Positions 1 through 6,836 of a DNA stretch of 7,485 nt are shown here, piece by piece. The position numbers were made by a program, and so were the translations under genes. A model generated the notes under the pieces. It had not been told where the DNA came from. It did not search any database and was given only the letters and a program-made list of their open reading frames with translations. How positions within the stretch are numbered: the first letter of the stretch is position 1; every line of letters starts with the position of its first letter. Source of the stretch: DATGXB01 sp035298905 (lineage in GTDB: Bacteria > Cyanobacteriota > Cyanobacteriia > Cyanobacteriales > Nostocaceae); assembly GCA_035298905.1 (NCBI GenBank), contig DATGXQ010000433.1:1-7485 (forward strand). The letters are read 5' to 3'.

Positions 1-482
1 GCATTGGTGTCAGTTGCTCTGGGGGAATGAATCCGGGTACAACTGTTGACATTAACTGTCCAAAAACTAAAGTAATAATCGGGGCGATCGCTAAAACTGC
101 ACTAACACGAGAACCTTGCCAATGTACCAGTGATTCCGCAAAAGCACCATAGGCAATTAAGGTATTTATCCCACAAAAAAACAATACTCCTAAATGAAAA
201 CTCTCAAGACTAAAGAACACAGACATTAATTGAATAATTACCTCTGCGTTGGTAGGATCTGTGAGTACCAAACCTTGGACAAATAAAAAATAGTTACTTG
301 CTCAACCGATAGCAGCGATCGCTAATAATTGCCAAGAAGAGGAACGTAATTGTTCAAGAGTTGGTAATTTTCTTTTCACTCCTAAATAAATCGCTTAAAG
401 CTAAAGGTAGAACACCCCACATAAAAACAGTTACTAAGGATAAACCAAACCCTAAGCGCCAGCGTCCAGAAGTTTGATGCAT
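1..482 (-). pseudogene. Decayed DMT/EamA-family transporter, 5' part, runs off the left edge
   Basis: Reading the minus strand from the ATG at 482-480 gives MHQTSGRWRLGFGLSLVTVF followed by MWGVLPLALS, a typical first membrane segment of EamA (drug/metabolite transporter) proteins. The frame then ends at a TGA (356-354). Homology resumes in another frame as KLPTLEQLRSSSWQLLAIAA, is cut by a TGA at 304-302, and continues in that same frame as SNYFLFVQGLVLTDPTNAEV, FFCGINTLIAYGAFAESLVH and QGSRVSAVLAIAPIITLVFG to the window edge. The family normally has about 30 residues between LALS and the PTLEQL segment, and several membrane helices between AEVIIQL and LFFCGINTL; both stretches are missing here. 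Frameshift, nonsense codon and internal deletions together mean the gene is dead. Family membership of such proteins (metabolite or amino acid export across the inner membrane) is known; the substrate cannot be told. The missing 3' end lies outside the window. Confidence 0.85.
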
Positions 483-717
483 CTCTAATCAGGAGTAAAT
501 ACGGTGAGTTGGGCATATACAACAATTTTTACAAAATCAGTAGTTAACACCACTCACTTATTCAACTGTCCACTCGGATATCCGGTAAGTTTTCCAAATA
601 ACTCAGTTATCCAAGCGCTAAAACTGCCGTATCTCAATACACAAGCTGCCTAAAAGCCTTGCGACACAATAAGATGATAACTTAGTAGCCAAATTGTAAC
701 ATTATATTAAATTTTTA
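483..717. other. Intergenic stretch without a recognisable gene
   Basis: This lies between the start of the dead transporter and the terminator of the fasciclin gene. I see no coding potential on either strand. It holds a perfect 10-bp palindrome CGGATATCCG at 575-584. Any promoter of the transporter pseudogene would have lain here, but I cannot pick out convincing -35 and -10 boxes. Confidence 0.5.
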
Positions 718-754
718 TCCCCCCAACCTGTAGATTTTGACCAAGTAGGGGGGA
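718..754 (-). terminator. Probable terminator of the fasciclin gene
   Basis: TCCCCCC (718-724) and GGGGGGA (748-754) form a perfect 7-bp, mostly G:C stem around a 23-nt loop. It starts 32 nt beyond the FAS1 stop codon in the minus direction. The sequence that follows on the minus strand is TAAAAATTTAA, so the U tract is interrupted. The large loop and imperfect tract make efficiency uncertain, but position and orientation fit the FAS1 transcript. Confidence 0.5.
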
Positions 755-786
755 CTAATATATTTTCTGAATAACTCGGCAAGTAA

Positions 787-1362
787 TTACAGTAAAACTA
801 AATCGGGAGGAATTAGAACTGTATCAATGAGGTGAATGTAACCGTTTTTAGCTTTCAGATCAAATTTTTTGAATTTGGCTTTACCAATTTCAATGTGATT
901 TTTCTTAAACTTAATTTCTACTAACTTACCACCGTAAGTCTTAATTTTACCGGGTTTAATTTTCTTGTGATCAAACGATCCATAGAGGACGTGATAAGCC
1001 AAAATCTGCTGTAAGATTGGTCTGTTTTCTGGTTTTAGTAGTTTTTCTAGTGTACCTGGAGGTAAAGCAGCAAAGGCAGCATCAGAAGGTACAAACACTG
1101 TATAGGATGTTCTGGTACTAGAAAGAATTTCTACCAAGCCCGCAGTTCTAACTGCACTCACAAAAGTGTTACAGCCGCAGGTATTAGTTCTAGCTACTTC
1201 TACTAGTGTTCCTACAGTGGTGACGGTAGTAGTTGAAGTAGGGACAGGTATAACTTCTACACGCTTGGGCTTTTTAGCGAAAGTAGGAGTGTTGATTAAC
1301 AAGGCAGAAGCAGCGATCGCTATCCCGGCTGTTTTTAGCAATGAGCGTGAAAATGCTTTCAT
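787..1362 (-). CDS. Secreted fasciclin (FAS1) domain protein
   Basis: This is a 191-residue protein with one FAS1 domain. Residues 1-29 form a signal peptide: basic MKAFSRSLLK, hydrophobic AGIAIAASALLI, likely cleavage after TPTFA. A Thr/Val-rich linker (about 40-50) precedes the domain (about 50-191). The conserved H1 segment reads TVFVPSDAAFAALPPGTLEK (88-107), the YHVLYG core is at 123-128, and the H2 segment NGYIHLIDTVLIPPD is near the C terminus. FAS1 proteins are extracellular or surface adhesion modules; partner and role here are unknown. The C-terminal half is very lysine-rich. C62-G-C64 lies just before the first helix and could form a disulphide or bind a ligand outside the cell. 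The ATG at 1362 is chosen because it begins the signal peptide, although no strong Shine-Dalgarno precedes it. A related FAS1 fragment lies at 3082-3342, on the other side of the GNAT gene. Confidence 0.93.
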   Translation of the reverse strand: MKAFSRSLLKTAGIAIAASALLINTPTFAKKPKRVEVIPVPTSTTTVTTVGTLVEVARTNTCGCNTFVSAVRTAGLVEILSSTRTSYTVFVPSDAAFAALPPGTLEKLLKPENRPILQQILAYHVLYGSFDHKKIKPGKIKTYGGKLVEIKFKKNHIEIGKAKFKKFDLKAKNGYIHLIDTVLIPPDLVLL

Positions 1363-1400
1363 GAGTATACACTCTAATAACTAAGGAAGAGATACAAAAA

Positions 1401-1429
1401 ACTTTACAGTAATTAACAAAGTACTGCAA
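1401..1429 (-). promoter_or_regulatory. Candidate sigma70-type promoter of the fasciclin gene
   Basis: On the minus strand TTGCAG (1429-1424) and TAAAGT (1406-1401) are separated by exactly 17 nt. They lie about 40 nt upstream of the FAS1 start codon, which would give a 5' leader of roughly 30 nt. Both boxes are only partial matches to consensus in AT-rich DNA, so this is a suggestion. Nothing else of note is visible in 1363-1615. Confidence 0.3.
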
Positions 1430-1615
1430 CTACTAACACGGAAATTACTTGCTCAAGCTTAAATACTGGCAGCTTTTAATACAAGCTATTTACCATAAAT
1501 CTTGACTGATTTTATACTTGTTAAGTTCCCCACCAATAAATAAATCGTGAAAATTCAGCTGATAGGGACGGGTTTGATAGATAAATTATCGGACTGTAGC
1601 AAAAATGATTTGCAA

Positions 1616-1634
1616 AAAGCACTCGTACAGCTTT
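1616..1634 (-). terminator. Weak candidate terminator after the GNAT gene
   Basis: In the minus direction, 13 nt after the GNAT stop codon, AAAGC (1634-1630) pairs with GCUUU (1620-1616) around a 9-nt loop, and the T run merges with the second arm (GCTTTTTGC). The stem is short and AT-rich. The call rests mainly on position. Confidence 0.3.
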
Positions 1635-1647
1635 CAGCAAAGAAAAA

Positions 1648-2829
1648 CTAGAAATAGTCAACCATAGCTGGAGTAACACCTGTAAATATACTGCTTGCTG
1701 TAGCTAAAGCGGTTTCTGTCGCTTCTAGTTTACCTGCTAGTTGTAGTTGGTGGGGAGTAAATAAACCTGTATAAAGTGGTGCTAAACCGCTAATATCTGA
1801 CTGTAAATCACCTCTACCACCATAAGTAACTTTACCCTGACCATGAGCTATAGTAAGTATAAATTTACCATGATTAGCACTGAGTAAATTATCTTGAACT
1901 GCTAAATGTAATTCTGCTTCAATTCCTAACGGATAACCGCGTAATTCTAAGGCTTTGACTAAATCAACTATCCGTAAAAACCAAGTTTTCTGACTGTTGA
2001 TTTTAGCAGTGCCTTCTGGTAGTAATAATTTTAAGGTGTCATTAATAGGGCTTTTCCATTGCACCTTGTCAATCTGCGATCGATGATGATGCAAAAAAGC
2101 CCAAAAAGTTTTAGCAGCAGCAGTAGTTAATATTGCCCAATCTCTAATTGCTAAGATTGTACCATTAGAAGTACGCGCTTGCTCAAAAATCAGATAACCT
2201 TGGGGTTGTGCTGAACTACCGATTAAATAAGCATAAAGGACTGATTTATTAGCAGGAGTTTCAGTAATTAATTGCCAAATAATGGAATTTCTTTGTAAAT
2301 ATCCTTGACTACTTTTTGCTTGTTGTTGATAAAGGTCAATAAACACTTTTTGATTAATCAAATCTACACGTTGCACAGGTAAAAATTGCTCTTTTAGCTG
2401 AATAGTCTGAGTAGGAATTTCCCAAGTACAGAGATTACCTCCTTGTTCATAACCGACTTTTCTGTACAAAGGTTGTGTAGCTGGGTAGAGAACGGAAATC
2501 GGTATTTGTTTTGTATAAAGTTCTTGTAGTGCATATTGCAACAAACTTACAGCCGCACCAGTTCCCCGATATTCTGGGGCGATCGCTACAGACGCAATTC
2601 CCCCCATTGGTACAACCTGACCACCCCACCACTGACCCATATTCAGAATATCTAACCCACCAACAAGCTGCTGATTTTGACGCAGAACTCGAAAGACTTC
2701 TAAACCAACTTGGTTAATATAGGGTTCTTCTTCCCCTGGTGTACCGACAAAGCACTGTTCAAAAATATGCGCTAGTTGCTTAACTTCTTCTGCTTCAGTC
2801 AGTAGGTGATAAGTAAATTGAGTTGTCAT
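1648..2829 (-). CDS. Eis-like GNAT family N-acetyltransferase
   Basis: This 393-residue protein has the length and layout of the Eis (enhanced intracellular survival) group: an N-terminal GNAT fold, a second GNAT-like region, and a C-terminal SCP2-like domain. The acetyl-CoA binding loop is visible as APEYRGTGAAVSLL (84-97), the (R/Q)-x-x-G-x-G/A type motif. LYRKVGYE (121-128) matches the conserved 'YR-x-x-GY' segment. TWFLRIVDLVKALELRGYP (282-300) opens the C-terminal domain, followed by DISGLAPLYTGLFTP. In mycobacterial Eis the chain-terminal carboxylate of Phe acts as catalytic base with a Tyr in the YR..GY region. This protein also ends in Phe (VDYF), with Tyr122 or Tyr127 in the matching place, so an active enzyme is inferred. 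Eis proteins acetylate amines on aminoglycosides, peptides or polyamines; the substrate here is unknown. AGG lies close upstream of the ATG. The gene appears monocistronic. Confidence 0.9.
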   Translation of the reverse strand: MTTQFTYHLLTEAEEVKQLAHIFEQCFVGTPGEEEPYINQVGLEVFRVLRQNQQLVGGLDILNMGQWWGGQVVPMGGIASVAIAPEYRGTGAAVSLLQYALQELYTKQIPISVLYPATQPLYRKVGYEQGGNLCTWEIPTQTIQLKEQFLPVQRVDLINQKVFIDLYQQQAKSSQGYLQRNSIIWQLITETPANKSVLYAYLIGSSAQPQGYLIFEQARTSNGTILAIRDWAILTTAAAKTFWAFLHHHRSQIDKVQWKSPINDTLKLLLPEGTAKINSQKTWFLRIVDLVKALELRGYPLGIEAELHLAVQDNLLSANHGKFILTIAHGQGKVTYGGRGDLQSDISGLAPLYTGLFTPHQLQLAGKLEATETALATASSIFTGVTPAMVDYF

Positions 2830-3021
2830 AAACCTAGCTTTTAGCTATATTTAACTCGATATATTGCATACATTCCTCTTGGCAATTCGATCGCCGCAAG
2901 TGAAGTGGTTAGTAGTAATCATTTAAGCCTATAGAGTAGAATAGAGGCAATAAAATATAATTTACTATTTAATTACGTATAAAGACATAAAATTATTAAT
3001 CATGAATTTACTTACAATAAA

Positions 3022-3044
3022 AGGGTGATAGCAAATATCACCCT
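3022..3044 (-). terminator. Intrinsic terminator downstream of the FAS1 remnant
   Basis: AGGGTGATA (3022-3030) and TATCACCCT (3036-3044) form a perfect 9-bp stem with a 5-nt loop. On the minus strand the stem is followed directly by TTTTATTGT, so it works in the direction of ligA and the FAS1 remnant. It starts 38 nt past the FAS1 remnant's stop codon. With the remnant no longer translated, it is the first clear terminator for transcripts leaving ligA. Confidence 0.8.
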
Positions 3045-3081
3045 ACCTAAGTAATGCTTTTAATAAAGTGCTAAGAAAGAC

Positions 3082-3342
3082 TTACAGTTTTACATCTGGA
3101 GGAAGTAGCACTTGGTTAATGACGTGAATGACACCGTTATTAGCTTTGACAGCCACTTTGGTAACTGTGTTTTTACTTAGTTTTGCAGTAGCATTTTAAA
3201 TTTGTACTGTCACAGGGCTACCTTCAACGGTTTTGACTGCACCTGGTTTGATGTTTTTGGAATAAACTGCACCAGGAATAACATGATAGGTCAAAATTTT
3301 GATTAATTTACCTTTGTTTTCTGGTTTGAGCAGTTGCAAAAT
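3082..3342 (-). pseudogene. 3' fragment of a second fasciclin (FAS1) gene
   Basis: The minus strand from 3342 reads ILQLLKPENKGKLIKILTYH, then VIPGAVYSKNIKPGAVKTVE and GSPVTVQI, a TAA at 3198-3196, then NATAKLSKNTVTKVAVKANN, GVIHVINQVLLPPDVKL and a TAA at 3084-3082. This is the C-terminal half of a FAS1 domain, including the YHV core and the H2 motif NNGVIHVINQVLLPP. The signal peptide and the H1 half are absent: a stop in the same frame lies at 3345-3343, and homology ends there, 22 nt from the ligA stop codon. The internal stop looks like a single base change from AAA (Lys). The fragment is clearly diverged from the intact FAS1 gene at 787-1362, so it is a paralogue rather than a recent copy. 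It lies on the same strand as ligA and is probably still transcribed by read-through. Confidence 0.88.
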
Positions 3343-3367
3343 CTAGAAATTTTTTGAGTTGTCATCT

Positions 3368-5413
3368 TTAAGTTTGTAGCATCTGCAATAATTCTGGTTC
3401 ACTTAACTGGGTGATTCCCAAAGATTGGGCTTTTTCTAGCTTAGAACCTGCATCAGCCCCCACAACTAAAAAGTCTGTTTTCTTACTTACTGAATCAGTA
3501 ACTTTACCGCCAGCTTTCTGAATTAAAGCTTTTGCTTCATCCCGTTTAAGGGTAGGTAATGTGCCGGTAATCACAAAGGTTTTGCCAACAAACTGGGGAT
3601 TTTCTGCACCTGCTGGCTTTGCTTCTTCGGTGTTGGCTAGTTGTAAACCGATGTCCCGTAAACGGGAAATGAGTTTTTCGTTAGCGTCATTATTAAACCA
3701 TTGATACACAGATTGGGCGATTTCTGCACCTATCCCATAAACGCCTTCTATATCTGATTGTCTGGCTGTGGCTAACTGTTCAACGCTGGTAAATTTTTCG
3801 GTTAATAATTGGGCGTTGACGCTACCGACGTGGCGGATACCTAATCCATATAATACCCTAGACCAAGGTTGAGTTTTTGATTCAGCGATCGCCTTCACTA
3901 ATTTCTCCGCCGATTTTTGACCCATTCTCTCTAATTCACATAACTTGTCTGTTGTCAAGTCATACAAATCTGCAACTGAACCGACAAAATGTTTATCTAC
4001 CAGTTGATGAACCAGCTTTTCACCCATCCCCTTAATATCTAAAGCATCCCTACTCACCCAATGTTCAATTTCTCCCTTTAAAATGGCGGGACAGGAAGCA
4101 TTTACACATCTGGTTACAGCTTCCCCTGACTCTCTCACCACCGGTTGACCACAGACGGGACAATGGGAAGGCATAATAAAAGGTTGAGTATCGGCGGGAC
4201 GCAGTTCTTTAATTACCCGCACGACTTCGGGAATAATTTCCCCAGCTTTTCGCACGATGACAGTATCACCAATGCGGATATCTAATTGAGCGATGCGATC
4301 GCTATTATGTAAGGTAGCACGAGAAACTGTAGTCCCGGCTAATTGTACCGGACGCATTTCGGCTAAAGGTGTTAAAGCGCCTGTTCTTCCCACATTCACC
4401 GCAATATTTTCCACACGGGTAGGTGCTTCCTCTGCTGGATATTTTAGCGCCACAGCCCAGCGCGGAAACTTCTGGGTAAAACCTAACTGTTCCTGTAATT
4501 TGAAGGAATTTAATTTAATCACTACCCCATCAGTCATATAGGGTAAATTCAATCTTTCTGTATCCCAATATTGGTAATATTCCCCAACTTCTGCCAAAGA
4601 ATTACACAATTTATGATTAGGATTAACCCGGAAACCTAATTTTTGCAATAATTCCAACGCATCCCATTGAGTATTAGCAATACTGGCATCATCCAAGCCC
4701 GGAATGTGTAAAGTATAAGCAAAGAAATCTAACCGACGTTTAGCGACAATACGCGGGTCTAACTGTCTGAGTGTACCAGCAGCAGCATTACGGGGGTTAG
4801 CAAAAACCTGTTCACCGGCTTTTTGTCTTTCTTCGTTGATTTGTTTAAACACATCCAACGGTAGAAAAGTTTCTCCCCGCACTTCAATTTTTTCAATATT
4901 TTCTAGACCATCAAAATTTAATCTGAGGGGAACTGAACGAATAGTTTTGACATTTTGGGTAATATCTTCACCTGTTACCCCATCTCCCCTAGTCGCACCC
5001 CTAACCAAAACGCCATTTTGGTAAGTTAAAGCTAAAGCAGCACCATCAATTTTTAATTCTGCCACATATCCAATTTCTCCAAAAGGATACTGTGGGTTTA
5101 AATTTCTTCTCCAGCGTTGATCCCATCCTTGCAATTCTTCTAGATTAAAGGCATTCTCTAAACTGTATAGGGGGATATTGTGACGAACCGATGTAAAATG
5201 TGTTGCAGGTCTTTCTCCAATCCGTTGAGTAGGACTATCAGGAGTAATTAATTCTGGATACTTGGCTTCTAGTTGTTGTAGTTCTCGATATAGCTGATCA
5301 TAGACAGGATCTTCCATGATCGGGTTATCTAGAACATAATAGGCATAACTGGCTTGTTGCAACAACCGCCGTAATTCTTCTATACGCTTGGCTTCGGACT
5401 GAGTTTCTAGCAT
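3368..5413 (-). CDS. ligA: NAD-dependent DNA ligase LigA
   Basis: This 681-residue protein is a full-length bacterial LigA, the essential ligase that seals nicks in replication and repair using NAD+. The domains follow in order. Domain Ia (about 1-70) has YAYYVLDNPIMEDPVYDQLY, the NMN-binding region. The adenylation domain has Lys121 in KIDG (121-124) as the AMP acceptor, plus TRGDGVTGED, NPRNAAAGTLRQ, DGVVIK (295-300) and the WAVALKYPAEEA segment. The OB fold follows (NVGRTGALTPLA, VSRATLHN). A zinc finger has Cys418, Cys421, Cys436 and Cys441. Helix-hairpin-helix repeats span about 455-590 (GLGIRHVG, IEGVYGIGAE), and a BRCT domain spans about 605-681 (FVGKTFVITGTLP). All catalytic and metal-binding residues are present. 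The start at MLETQSEAKRIEELRRLLQQ fits the family. The gene diverges from the phosphodiesterase gene across a short shared upstream region. Confidence 0.98.
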   Translation of the reverse strand: MLETQSEAKRIEELRRLLQQASYAYYVLDNPIMEDPVYDQLYRELQQLEAKYPELITPDSPTQRIGERPATHFTSVRHNIPLYSLENAFNLEELQGWDQRWRRNLNPQYPFGEIGYVAELKIDGAALALTYQNGVLVRGATRGDGVTGEDITQNVKTIRSVPLRLNFDGLENIEKIEVRGETFLPLDVFKQINEERQKAGEQVFANPRNAAAGTLRQLDPRIVAKRRLDFFAYTLHIPGLDDASIANTQWDALELLQKLGFRVNPNHKLCNSLAEVGEYYQYWDTERLNLPYMTDGVVIKLNSFKLQEQLGFTQKFPRWAVALKYPAEEAPTRVENIAVNVGRTGALTPLAEMRPVQLAGTTVSRATLHNSDRIAQLDIRIGDTVIVRKAGEIIPEVVRVIKELRPADTQPFIMPSHCPVCGQPVVRESGEAVTRCVNASCPAILKGEIEHWVSRDALDIKGMGEKLVHQLVDKHFVGSVADLYDLTTDKLCELERMGQKSAEKLVKAIAESKTQPWSRVLYGLGIRHVGSVNAQLLTEKFTSVEQLATARQSDIEGVYGIGAEIAQSVYQWFNNDANEKLISRLRDIGLQLANTEEAKPAGAENPQFVGKTFVITGTLPTLKRDEAKALIQKAGGKVTDSVSKKTDFLVVGADAGSKLEKAQSLGITQLSEPELLQMLQT

Positions 5414-5422
5414 TAGACCAAT

Positions 5423-5526
5423 AGGAAAATTCTGAGGCTATGGAAAAAAATAACTCCTTTTTCCAGATTACTCGCTTTGTTCCTCTTCGTCTTCATCAAT
5501 GGGGTGAGTTCAAAACAGATGGCTAA
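5423..5526 (+). promoter_or_regulatory. Ambiguous translation start region of the GDPD gene
   Basis: Several competing starts lie here. AGGA (5423-5426) sits 5 nt before CTG (5432-5434), which is in the GDPD frame. GAGG lies 2 nt before ATG 5440, which is one base out of frame and opens only a 28-codon reading frame ending at the TAA 5524-5526. The first ordinary in-frame initiator is TTG 5477. ATG 5519, preceded by GGGGTGAG, begins at the sequence ATGGCTAA, so the stop of the short frame overlaps this start and translational coupling is possible. A run of seven A's follows ATG 5440. Confidence 0.5.
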
Positions 5527-6517
5527 AACTCTCACAGGTACAGCACCTATTATTATCGCTCATCGGGGGGCGAGTGGTTATCGTCCTGAACATACTTTAG
5601 CAGCTTATGAGTTAGCTATAGCCTCCGGTGCTGATTATATTGAACCAGATTTAGTTTCTACCAAAGACGGGGTTTTAATTGCACGTCACGAAAATGAAAT
5701 CTCCCAAACAACTGATGTTGAACTACATCCAGAGTTTGCACATTTAAAAACTACTAAAATCATTGATGGGGAAGTTAAAACAGGTTGGTTTACTGAAGAT
5801 TTTACCCTATCTGAAATCAAAACCTTAACAGCTAAAGAAAGAATCCCCGAAATTCGTCCCCAAAATACTATTTATAATGGTAAGTTGGCAATTCCTACAC
5901 TCCAAGAAATCATTGATTTAGCTAAATCTAAAAGTGCAGAACTAGGAAGAAACATCGGTATTTATCCAGAAACCAAGCATCCAAGCTATTTTCAATCAAT
6001 TGGCTTACCTTTAGAAGATAATTTACTAACAATTTTACAGAAAAATAGTTATCAGGGAAAAAATGCACCCGTCTTTATTCAATCTTTTGAAGTTAATAAC
6101 CTAAAGGAATTAGCTAAAAAAACGGATTTACCTTTAGTCCAATTAATTAATCATATTGGTCAACCATTTGATTTTATTCAAAATAAAGATTTTCGCACAT
6201 ATCAAGATTTAATTAGTCCAACTGGTTTACAAGAAGTTTCCCAATATGCTCAAGCAATTGGAGTACATAAAAATTTGGTCATTCCTAGAGATAAGAACGA
6301 TATTTTACTCTCACCTACATCTTTAGTTGAAAACGCTCATGCTGCTAATTTGCTAGTTCATGTTTGGACTTTTCGCAATGAAAATATATTTTTACCTAGC
6401 GACTTACAAGGAAATCCTCAACAAGAATATGAACTATTTTTTAAATTGGGGATAGATGGCGTTTTTAGCGATTTTCCTGACGTAGCGATCAATATACGCC
6501 ATCGCTTATTTTACTAA
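5477..6517 (+). CDS. glpQ: GlpQ-type glycerophosphodiester phosphodiesterase
   Basis: The enzyme hydrolyses deacylated phospholipids (glycerophosphodiesters) to glycerol-3-phosphate and an alcohol. In the 346-residue reading, the GDPD core starts at IIIAHRGASGYRPEHTLAAY (25-44), with catalytic His29 and Arg30. Glu56 and Asp58 (YIEPDLV) are metal ligands, and His71 (IARHENE) is the second catalytic His. TTDVELHPEF, FTLSEIKTL, NIGIYPETKHP (Glu165) and FIQSFE follow, and the C-terminal GIDGVFSDFPDVAI closes the barrel. The pattern and the insertion after TTDV match the periplasmic GlpQ branch rather than the shorter cytosolic UgpQ type. Coordinates use the first ordinary in-frame start, TTG 5477. 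The open frame reaches back to 5417 and encodes a signal-peptide-like stretch (WKKITPFSRLLALFLFVFIN), so the true protein is probably longer and exported; ATG 5519 would give a cytosolic form. Its 3' end overlaps the convergent IscB remnant by 12 bp. Confidence 0.93.
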   Translation: MFLFVFINGVSSKQMAKTLTGTAPIIIAHRGASGYRPEHTLAAYELAIASGADYIEPDLVSTKDGVLIARHENEISQTTDVELHPEFAHLKTTKIIDGEVKTGWFTEDFTLSEIKTLTAKERIPEIRPQNTIYNGKLAIPTLQEIIDLAKSKSAELGRNIGIYPETKHPSYFQSIGLPLEDNLLTILQKNSYQGKNAPVFIQSFEVNNLKELAKKTDLPLVQLINHIGQPFDFIQNKDFRTYQDLISPTGLQEVSQYAQAIGVHKNLVIPRDKNDILLSPTSLVENAHAANLLVHVWTFRNENIFLPSDLQGNPQQEYELFFKLGIDGVFSDFPDVAINIRHRLFY

Positions 6518-6787
6518 TGTCAATCTTCTTGATTTGAAAGATTTATTCAGTTCAAAATCAAGTTGTCTGCTTTTATTAACGACAGCCTGAAGACATCTTT
6601 CATCTGGGTAAACCTTTAAGCCAAATTGTTCTAGATTTGCTTGGCTGAAGGATTCTTTGAGAATAATTGTAAATGGATATCGTCGGAAAACTACCGCTTT
6701 TCCCTGAGATAAAAGCATTCTCGCATGACTAATACGTAAAGGGGATAACGGTTGTTGATCCGCATCTAAAAGCAGGACTTTAGACAT
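6506..6787 (-). pseudogene. iscB: Truncated IscB-family (RRXRR/PLMP) nuclease, N-terminal remnant
   Basis: The 93-codon frame begins MSKVLLLDADQQPLSPLRIS and continues HARMLLSQGKAVVFRRYPFT, the N-terminal PLMP domain of IscB (Pfam RRXRR), residues 1-45. IscB is the omega-RNA-guided nuclease ancestral to Cas9, normally about 400-500 residues with split RuvC and HNH domains. After residue 56 the expected RuvC-I motif (LK-I-D-P-G-x-K-T-T-G) reads LKVYPDERCLQ, so the catalytic Asp is Tyr. The rest, AVVNKSRQLDFELNKSFKSR, keeps traces of the normal sequence (AVVN, DF-x-ELN, SRR) with small deletions, then stops. The bridge helix, HNH and remaining RuvC motifs are absent; the frame ends inside the end of the GDPD gene, which probably marks a deletion junction. 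The ATG has a good Shine-Dalgarno (GGGAG, 8 nt upstream). It is called a pseudogene because the nuclease cannot be active, though the short frame is open and could be expressed. Confidence 0.85.
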
Positions 6788-6789
6788 TC

Positions 6790-6811
6790 TTTAAACTCCC
6801 TTTAAACTCCC
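6790..6811 (-). repeat. Tandem 11-bp duplication carrying the IscB ribosome binding site
   Basis: TTTAAACTCCC occurs twice back to back (6790-6800 and 6801-6811). On the minus strand each copy begins GGGAG; the nearer one is 8 nt from the ATG of the IscB remnant and is a good Shine-Dalgarno. The duplication is perfect. Confidence 0.8.
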
Positions 6812-6836
6812 AAAAAGCAAGACATAAAGAAAATAC

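Noticed and set aside
575..584. Palindrome CGGATATCCG as an operator
   Set aside because: A single 10-bp palindrome without promoter context or a second copy is not enough to call a regulatory site.
2511..2717. Plus-strand 68-codon reading frame
   Set aside because: It lies entirely inside the GNAT gene on the opposite strand and resembles no family; it is a shadow. The same holds for the small antisense frames at 1166-1384, 4293-4541 and 4836-5024 and the overlapping minus frame at 2447-2632.
2835..2847. Small hairpin TAGCT-TTT-AGCTA next to the GNAT start as a regulatory element
   Set aside because: Five mostly weak base pairs with a 3-nt loop are common by chance in this composition.
3082..3342. 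Recoding or stop read-through in the second FAS1 gene
   Set aside because: The signal peptide and N-terminal half are also missing, so the internal stop is best explained by decay.
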